Shown here one piece after another: positions 7,069 through 11,514 of a DNA stretch of 11,514 nt. Position numbers and translations under genes: made by a program. The DNA comes from Gammaproteobacteria bacterium. Lineage in GTDB: Bacteria > Pseudomonadota > Gammaproteobacteria > GRL18. The stretch covers positions 1-11,514 of the forward strand of contig JAGLFC010000040.1 in NCBI GenBank assembly GCA_023144715.1, written 5' to 3'. How positions within the stretch are numbered: position 1 is the first letter of the stretch; the number at the start of each line of letters is the position of its first letter. Below the pieces are notes generated by a model. That model had not been told where the DNA came from, made no database searches, and worked only from the letters and a program-made list of their open reading frames with translations.

Positions 7069-7881
7069 ATGTCTAATTTAACTAACATTCTAGGAAGTTT
7101 AATACAATCTGGATTATCTTCTTCTAGTACCCAAAGAATGCAAAATACTTTAGGAGCAGGTGGTCAATCTTCTTCTGGAGGAATATCAGATATTTTAGGA
7201 AGCTTGATGGGTGGTAATTCTAAGCAATCAGGTTCAGCAGGTAGCAGTCCAGCAGGTGGTCTAGGCTCTTTACTCAGTGGCGCTCTTGGTCAAATGAGTT
7301 CATTGGGTAATAACAAGGTTGCAGCAGGTGGCTTAGGTGCTTTAATGGGATCGCTTCTTGGTGGTGGTGGTGATTCTGCGAAGGGTGCGATGGGTGGTGG
7401 TGTAATGGCAATGCTAGCATCACTTGCTTTTTCTTCTTTACGAGGAAAAGATGATGCTCCTACTGCTACTCAAACTAAAATTCCTGTAGGCTTATTAGAA
7501 GATCCAACTGATGAAGAAAAAGCAGAAGTAGAAAATGAGGCTGGATTAACCATCAGAGCAATGTTAAATGCAGCCAAAGCTGATGGACAAATTGATCCTG
7601 AAGAAATGCAACGCATCGTAGGTAAATTACAGGAAGGTGGCATAGATGATGAAGAACGTCAGCTATTACAAGACGAAATTCAAAAGCCATTTGATTTAGA
7701 CGGTTTAGTTAAAGCAGTGGGGAATAATTCTCAGCTTGCTGCACAAGTTTATATTGCCTCGTTACTTGCCATTGAAATTGATACAGATGCAGAACGTCAA
7801 TATGTAAAAAACTTGGCCACAGGTTTAAATTTATCTGATCAAACAGTTTCTAATATTAAGATGGCAATGGGTATTTCTTAA
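7069..7881 (+). CDS. DUF533 / TerB-like protein (YebE-like)
   Basis: A 270-residue two-part protein. Residues 1-128 are low-complexity Gly/Ser/Leu sequence with imperfect repeats (ILGSLI, ILGSLMGG, GGLGSLLSGALG, GGLGALMGSLLGGGG) and end in a hydrophobic stretch (GVMAMLASLAFSSL, 111-124) that may insert into or lie along the membrane. Residues 155-270 form an all-helical TerB-like domain with AMLNAAKADGQIDPEE (164-179), EGGIDDEERQLL and VYIASLLAIEIDTDAE, typical of DUF533 and E. coli YebE. TerB-like domains are associated with membrane or tellurite-type stress systems, but the function of DUF533 is not established. There is no cleavable signal peptide. It has its own promoter and terminator and so looks monocistronic. 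The family call is firm, the role unknown. Confidence 0.88.
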   Translation: MSNLTNILGSLIQSGLSSSSTQRMQNTLGAGGQSSSGGISDILGSLMGGNSKQSGSAGSSPAGGLGSLLSGALGQMSSLGNNKVAAGGLGALMGSLLGGGGDSAKGAMGGGVMAMLASLAFSSLRGKDDAPTATQTKIPVGLLEDPTDEEKAEVENEAGLTIRAMLNAAKADGQIDPEEMQRIVGKLQEGGIDDEERQLLQDEIQKPFDLDGLVKAVGNNSQLAAQVYIASLLAIEIDTDAERQYVKNLATGLNLSDQTVSNIKMAMGIS

Positions 7882-7897
7882 TTTAAAAAGTCAGTAG

Positions 7898-7957
7898 TGG
7901 ATTAATTGGATGAATATTAGATATTGATATATAATTCAAAAAATTAATCCATTTTTT
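7898..7957 (+). terminator. Long-loop intrinsic terminator after DUF533
   Basis: TGGATTAATT (7898-7907) pairs perfectly over 10 bp with AATTAATCCA (7942-7951), followed at once by TTTTTT (7952-7957). The 34-nt loop is unusually long but can fold further: TGAAT (7911-7915) pairs with ATTCA (7934-7938). It starts 17 nt after the DUF533 stop and separates it from fnr. Confidence 0.75.
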
Positions 7958-7983
7958 AAAAAAGAAGTAATAAATAAATAAAG

Positions 7984-8016
7984 TTAGTCTGTTATTATAT
8001 GCTCATATAGTATAAA
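7984..8016 (+). promoter_or_regulatory. Probable fnr promoter
   Basis: Two overlapping -10 candidates occur, TATAGT (8006-8011) and TATAAA (8011-8016). TTAGTC (7984-7989) lies 16 bp before the first; no good -35 fits the second. The predicted start is around 8018-8024, inside the FNR palindrome, leaving a leader of only about 20-35 nt. The -35 is weak. Confidence 0.4.
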
Positions 8017-8017
8017 A

Positions 8018-8031
8018 TTGATATTTATCAA
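8018..8031. promoter_or_regulatory. Perfect FNR box upstream of fnr
   Basis: TTGATATTTATCAA matches the FNR consensus TTGAT-N4-ATCAA at all ten defined positions. It lies 11 nt before ATG 8043, downstream of both -10 candidates and over the likely transcription start. That placement fits repression rather than class II activation, which needs a centre near -41.5. Negative autoregulation by an FNR site close to the start is also known for E. coli fnr. Confidence 0.85.
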
Positions 8032-8042
8032 TTATAGTGGGT

Positions 8043-8855
8043 ATGGATAACTTGATGCAACAAAAAATTAGTTCGGATACAACACGAAAAAAAAAAGTAG
8101 TGGATTTACATGTTATAAAAGTGGCATGTAATGAATGTAGTTTGCATCAATTGTGTTTGCCACGTTCGATCAGTGGTACTGATTTAGAAAAGCTTGATGA
8201 TATTATTGAGCGTAAAAAACCACTCAAGCGCAATGATCATCTTTTTCAAGTAGGCAGTACCTTTCAATCTATTTATGTGGTACGTTCAGGATCACTTAAA
8301 ACTTATTCACCCACGGTAGACGGTCAAGAACAAGTCACGGGTTTTCATCTCCCAGGAGAATTATTGGGATTGGATGCGATAGGTAAAGGACACCATCCCT
8401 GTGCTGCTAAAGCTTTAGAAATGACCAGTGTGTGTGAAGTACCTTTTGTTAACTTAGAAAAACTGACACAAGAACTACCCACCTTACAACATCAATTATT
8501 ACGTTTAATGAGTAAAGAAATTTTTGATGATCAGGAATTAATGTTATTATTAGGTAAAAAGACTGCCGAAGCACGTCTTTCTGCCTTTCTTTTAAGCATC
8601 TCTTTGCGTTTTAAACAACGTGGTTTTTCTTGCAGTGAATTTTATCTCAGCATGTCACGCAATGATATTGCAAATTATTTAGGACTTGCCGTTGAAACAG
8701 TCAGTCGTATGTTTACTCGTTTTCAAGAAGACGGTTTGATCAGTGCCGAACGCAAGCATATTATTATTAAGAATAGAGATGATTTGCAAAAAATTGCAGG
8801 TATTAATGAGTATTGTACCGATCAAACCAAAAAAGATTCTCAAGCCGTACTCTAA
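8043..8855 (+). CDS. fnr: FNR family oxygen-responsive transcriptional regulator
   Basis: A CRP/FNR protein that carries a [4Fe-4S] cluster without oxygen, dimerises, and binds TTGAT-N4-ATCAA sites. Counted from ATG 8043 (270 residues), the cluster ligands are Cys29, Cys32 and Cys38 (CNECSLHQLC) and Cys131 (SVCEVPF), at the same spacing as Cys20, 23, 29 and 122 in E. coli. The cyclic-nucleotide-like beta-roll (about 50-145) includes TGFHLPGELLGLDAIG. The dimer helix follows, then the C-terminal helix-turn-helix with recognition helix VETVSRMFTRF, in which Glu218, Ser221 and Arg222 correspond to the FNR DNA-contact residues. An extra Cys sits at 120. GTG 8037 and ATG 8055 are alternative starts; none has a strong ribosome site. 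The gene is monocistronic and converges with the kinase gene. Confidence 0.96.
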   Translation: MDNLMQQKISSDTTRKKKVVDLHVIKVACNECSLHQLCLPRSISGTDLEKLDDIIERKKPLKRNDHLFQVGSTFQSIYVVRSGSLKTYSPTVDGQEQVTGFHLPGELLGLDAIGKGHHPCAAKALEMTSVCEVPFVNLEKLTQELPTLQHQLLRLMSKEIFDDQELMLLLGKKTAEARLSAFLLSISLRFKQRGFSCSEFYLSMSRNDIANYLGLAVETVSRMFTRFQEDGLISAERKHIIIKNRDDLQKIAGINEYCTDQTKKDSQAVL

Positions 8856-8861
8856 TTTTTA

Positions 8862-10991
8862 TCAAGTTGCTTTTGATTTATGGGAATTGGAATAAAATTT
8901 TATAATGGTGTTGGATAAATGCTCAGGTGTAATGGGCTTAGTAATAAAATCATCCATACCCGCATTTAGACACGCTGTTTTATCATCTTGTGTGGCATTA
9001 GCGGTTAGAGCGATGATAGGGATATGTTGACCTTTTGGTTCACGCTCTCGCCAGTTTAGTGTGGCATCAATACCATTCATAACAGGCATGTGCATATCCA
9101 TAAATGCAATATCATAGTGATTATTCAGTAACTCTTCAACTGCAAGTACACCATCTTTAACTCGTTTTGTAGTATGACCAAAATTATGTAAAAAGCTACT
9201 TAATACCATTGCATTAATATCTTCATCTTCGGCAATTAAAATAGTCAAAGAAATATCACTTAAATCACTGCATGTTATTTTATGTTCAGGCATAAAATTA
9301 GGGACGAGTTGTGTCAGAAACTCATTGGCTAATTGTTCAAAATTAATGGGTTTATTAATACAACCATCAAATAAAGAATAAGCATATTTCTGTTCTGCCA
9401 TATCTTTATTCAAATAACTTAAAAATATTTTTTTTGGTTGTGACTCAGGACTAAGCTTTAATAAATTAATATTTTGATTTAATTGAGTGGGTAAATTTTT
9501 ATCACGTTCGGCAGATAATATCAATAAATCAAAGGCTTGTTGAGAATTACATAGCCCGTTAAGCACATCAGCCTCTGAATCAAAACGTTGAAGAGTAAAA
9601 CCAAAAAATTGACAATAATTTTTTATTGTCTCATAAAGTGAATCATTATGAATTAACAGTGCTATTTTTATCTTTTTACTTTTTTTATCACAAAATAATG
9701 CCGAATAAGTGTCTTTAAATTCAGAATTCTTTTCAATGGGTAAGCTAAGAATAAACCAAAAATGACTGCCTGATCCTAACGTACTTTTTAGACCAATGGT
9801 ACCTCCCATTTTTTCAACTAATTGCTTGGATATCGTGGTACCTAAACCTGTACCACCAAATTTGTGAATTTGTAAATCTTCTGCTTGAGCAAAACTATCA
9901 AAAATATGATTCTGTTGTTCTTCACTGATACCAATTCCTGTATCTATAATATCAAAACGTAGAGTAATGATAGGCTTACTCGAAGCAAAGTGATTAAGTT
10001 CAGGTGTTTTTTCTGGAGTGACTTTTAATATAATTTCTCCTTTTTTAGTAAACTTTATTGCATTACCTAATAAATTAAATAAAATTTGTTTAATACGCTG
10101 ATAATCACCGATAACAGAGGTAGGCAGTTCTGGATCAATATAAACAATAAGATCAAGTGCGTGACACTCTGCATTAGGAGAAAGTACTGTTACCACTTCA
10201 TTAACAGTATGATGTAAATCAAAGGCTGAATTTTGTAAATAAAGTTTATTGGCTTCGATTTTAGAAAAGTCTAAAATATCATCAATTAAAGCATGTAATG
10301 ATTTTGATGCGTCAAGCAAAGGTTTGATATATTCTTTTTGCTGTTTATCAGGATTGGTTCTTTGTAATAAATGTGCCATACCAATAATGCCACTCATGGG
10401 TGTGCGTATTTCATGACTCATGGTGGCTAAAAAATTACTTTTTGCCCGAGTAGCAAGTTCAGCTGCTTGTTTGGCATCTCGTAACTGTCTAAGCATTGAA
10501 TGTAAGTAAAGTGGCATGGTAATAAGAAGAAACATCTGAGCAAAAGAGCCTAGAGTATTATTGCTCCATTTACCGTCTATGATTAAAATATAATTGTATT
10601 GTATAAGCACTAAAGCAACCGCGGTAAATAAATAGCGAGAACCATAGCGAGTACCATAGGCAATATAAAGCCAAATATAAATCATAATAAATTCACTATC
10701 ACCCCAGCCTGTTAGGGTAATAATATATGTGGTGCAACACATATCAAAACATAAAGTAATATAACGGCGAATATTGCTATCAGGATTACGAAAAATATCA
10801 GCACCCAGTAATAAGGTGACAATAAAAAAAAATGAAGCAAAGGTATTGTATTCATGTTCGGTAAGACTAAATTCACCGCCAGACTTCCCTAGCCATACAT
10901 ACAGTGCAATAAAGAGTCCAAGGCTTAAACGAATAACTGCGGAATAAAAATCTTTTGATTGTCTTATTGTATAAAGAGAATGTATTGTCAT
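8862..10991 (-). CDS. RpfC-like membrane hybrid sensor histidine kinase
   Basis: The 709 residues start with five or six membrane segments (about 17-34, 51-67, 78-95, 100-113, 118-138, 148-165). The pattern and the RYGSRYL and PLYLHSMLRQLRDAK segments resemble Xanthomonas RpfC, the sensor for diffusible fatty-acid signals, as I recall it. Next are HisKA with SHEIRTPMSGIIG (phospho-His193) and HATPase with NAIKFT (Asn310), DTGIGI (350-355) and GGTGLG (379-384). A receiver-like region (about 440-563) has LLILSAE where the phospho-Asp is expected, so it is degenerate. A complete receiver follows (583-700) with the EDED acidic pocket, phospho-Asp632 and Lys685. No Hpt domain follows, unlike RpfC, so a separate Hpt protein or direct signalling is needed. 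No rpfF or rpfG is in the window. The ribosome site is weak. Kinase class certain; ligand unknown. Confidence 0.93.
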   Translation of the reverse strand: MTIHSLYTIRQSKDFYSAVIRLSLGLFIALYVWLGKSGGEFSLTEHEYNTFASFFFIVTLLLGADIFRNPDSNIRRYITLCFDMCCTTYIITLTGWGDSEFIMIYIWLYIAYGTRYGSRYLFTAVALVLIQYNYILIIDGKWSNNTLGSFAQMFLLITMPLYLHSMLRQLRDAKQAAELATRAKSNFLATMSHEIRTPMSGIIGMAHLLQRTNPDKQQKEYIKPLLDASKSLHALIDDILDFSKIEANKLYLQNSAFDLHHTVNEVVTVLSPNAECHALDLIVYIDPELPTSVIGDYQRIKQILFNLLGNAIKFTKKGEIILKVTPEKTPELNHFASSKPIITLRFDIIDTGIGISEEQQNHIFDSFAQAEDLQIHKFGGTGLGTTISKQLVEKMGGTIGLKSTLGSGSHFWFILSLPIEKNSEFKDTYSALFCDKKSKKIKIALLIHNDSLYETIKNYCQFFGFTLQRFDSEADVLNGLCNSQQAFDLLILSAERDKNLPTQLNQNINLLKLSPESQPKKIFLSYLNKDMAEQKYAYSLFDGCINKPINFEQLANEFLTQLVPNFMPEHKITCSDLSDISLTILIAEDEDINAMVLSSFLHNFGHTTKRVKDGVLAVEELLNNHYDIAFMDMHMPVMNGIDATLNWREREPKGQHIPIIALTANATQDDKTACLNAGMDDFITKPITPEHLSNTIIKFYSNSHKSKAT

Positions 10992-11003
10992 AAAGAATAT
11001 TGT

Positions 11004-11033
11004 TTTATAAGTTTTTTTAGTTAATTATTGTAA
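11004..11033 (-). promoter_or_regulatory. Weak candidate promoter for the hybrid kinase
   Basis: Read on the minus strand, TTACAA (11033-11028) and TATAAA (11009-11004) are 18 bp apart, ending 12 nt before the kinase ATG. The implied leader is only a few nt, and the 109-nt divergent gap is AT-rich throughout, so this may be chance. No clear promoter was found for the opposite gene. Confidence 0.25.
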
Positions 11034-11100
11034 ATTAAGAAAAAATTGAATAGGATCACGTTTATTATTTTTCAGTGTAACATAAAAGATCATAAAACCA

Positions 11101-11478
11101 ATGAGTATTACCGCAGAAACCAAATGCAGTTATTGTTTTAAGACAATTTGTTGTCAGTACATCACGCAACAAATAGATAGCCCAAAGAAAAAAGCTGATT
11201 TTCAAGTGATGCTTTGGCAAATTGCTCATGCGAATGTCGAATTTTATAAAGATGAAGATGGTTGGTTTTTAATGTTTATTACTCCCTGTGAGCAACTAGA
11301 GGCAACAGGTGGTTGTGCTATCTATAATCAACGCCCTGATATTTGCCGTGAATATGATAATGATTATTGTGAATATGATGCATCTGCCGAAGAAAATTTT
11401 GAATTATATTTTAAGACCTATGATGAATTATTGAGTTATTGTCGCAAACGCTTTAAAAAATGGGATAAGAAAAAATAA
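11101..11478 (+). CDS. YkgJ family cysteine-cluster protein (putative Zn/Fe binding)
   Basis: A 125-residue soluble protein with nine cysteines. The family pattern is clear: Cys9, Cys12, Cys17 and Cys18 (CSYC....CC), Cys63 in TPCEQL, then GGCAIYNQRPDICREY with Cys72 and Cys82, and Cys90. This C-x2-C-x4-CC ... C-x-IY-x2-RP-x2-CR arrangement is typical of the YkgJ/UPF0153 family, proposed to bind zinc or an Fe-S cluster; its biochemical role is not established. The C-terminus is Lys-rich (KRFKKWDKKK). It is divergent from the hybrid kinase across 109 nt. The ribosome site before ATG 11101 is poor, but no better in-frame start lies nearby and this one keeps the first cysteine motif. Full length for the family. 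Confidence 0.88.
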   Translation: MSITAETKCSYCFKTICCQYITQQIDSPKKKADFQVMLWQIAHANVEFYKDEDGWFLMFITPCEQLEATGGCAIYNQRPDICREYDNDYCEYDASAEENFELYFKTYDELLSYCRKRFKKWDKKK

Positions 11479-11484
11479 TTATCC
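11463..11484. terminator. AT-rich hairpin overlapping the end of the YkgJ gene
   Basis: GGATAA (11463-11468) pairs with TTATCC (11479-11484) across the stop codon. On the plus strand no T tract follows. On the minus strand the stem is followed by CATTTTTT, so it would serve better as a weak terminator for transcription coming leftwards from the tRNA-like sequence at the window edge. Only 6 bp, mostly A/T. Confidence 0.35.
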
Positions 11485-11490
11485 GTCTTC

Positions 11491-11514
11491 AAAGTCAACT
11501 ACCCACTGAGCTAA
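11491..11514 (-). pseudogene. Damaged tRNA-Lys-like fragment at the window edge
   Basis: Read on the minus strand from 11514, TTAGCTCAGTGGGTAG followed directly by TTGACTTT matches the end of the acceptor arm, the D arm and the start of the anticodon arm of gammaproteobacterial tRNA-Lys (E. coli, from memory: TTAGCTCAGTTGGTAG then AGCAG then TTGACTTT). There is one mismatch and a 5-nt deletion that removes the 3' side of the D stem. Beyond this the similarity ends: no matching anticodon stem, no T arm and no 3' acceptor strand, and the YkgJ gene occupies that space. A working tRNA is excluded. It may be a relic, an integration scar or part of a dispersed tRNA-like repeat. The 5' end lies outside the window. 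Confidence 0.45.

Noticed and set aside
7924..7939. FNR-like TTGATATATAATTCAA in the DUF533-fnr gap
   Set aside because: The second half-site is shifted and does not match ATCAA; it lies in the loop of the DUF533 terminator.
8861..8877. ATCAA-N7-TTGAT dyad at the fnr/kinase convergence, as an FNR box
   Set aside because: The half-sites are in the reverse order and the spacing is wrong; it is at most a weak hairpin.
1..11514. CRISPR array, insertion sequence, prophage or toxin-antitoxin pair
   Set aside because: No regularly spaced repeats, transposase, integrase or paired small toxin-antitoxin genes were seen on either strand.

Overview
The window is an AT-rich stretch of a bacterial chromosome, almost certainly gammaproteobacterial. 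The block DUF2065 (yjeT) - hisZ - purA - rnr - rlmB is a classic gammaproteobacterial arrangement, and the FNR, PurA, RNase R and RlmB proteins can be read against the E. coli proteins with few gaps. A HisZ protein (absent from E. coli) and an RpfC-like hybrid kinase point away from the enterics, towards a low-GC environmental lineage such as sulfur- or methane-oxidising groups. That placement is inference; the sequence does not settle genus or family.

Layout. Positions 1-144 hold the 3' end (or a very small complete ORF) of an unrecognised gene, closed by a strong intrinsic terminator at 174-208. About 480 nt without a convincing gene follow. The housekeeping block then runs left to right: a small DUF2065 membrane protein (691-894), hisZ (910-2115), purA (2218-3510), rnr (3580-5943), rlmB (5931-6704) and an unrecognised 86-residue protein (6698-6958). 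rnr, rlmB and the small gene overlap by a few bases and look translationally coupled; a hairpin at 6981-7003 ends the unit. Next is a free-standing DUF533/TerB-like gene (7069-7881) with its own promoter and a long-stem terminator.

An fnr gene (8043-8855) follows, with a perfect FNR palindrome lying over its probable transcription start. It converges, with only 6 nt between stop codons, on a minus-strand RpfC-like hybrid sensor kinase (8862-10991). Divergent from the kinase is a YkgJ-type cysteine-cluster protein (11101-11478). The right edge (11491-11514, minus strand) carries a damaged tRNA-Lys-like sequence.

How the genes work together. The left block is basic metabolism and RNA biology: histidine and AMP synthesis, 3'-5' RNA decay and 23S rRNA methylation. 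The right part is sensory: an oxygen-responsive Fe-S regulator that probably controls itself, a membrane hybrid kinase whose second receiver is degenerate and which lacks a C-terminal Hpt domain, and a putative metal-binding cysteine-cluster protein. I see no mobile element, CRISPR array or obvious defence system. The points most worth a second look are the FNR autoregulatory site, the unusual kinase architecture, the orphan gene coupled to rlmB, the two-tier hairpin between purA and rnr, and the tRNA-Lys-like scar.
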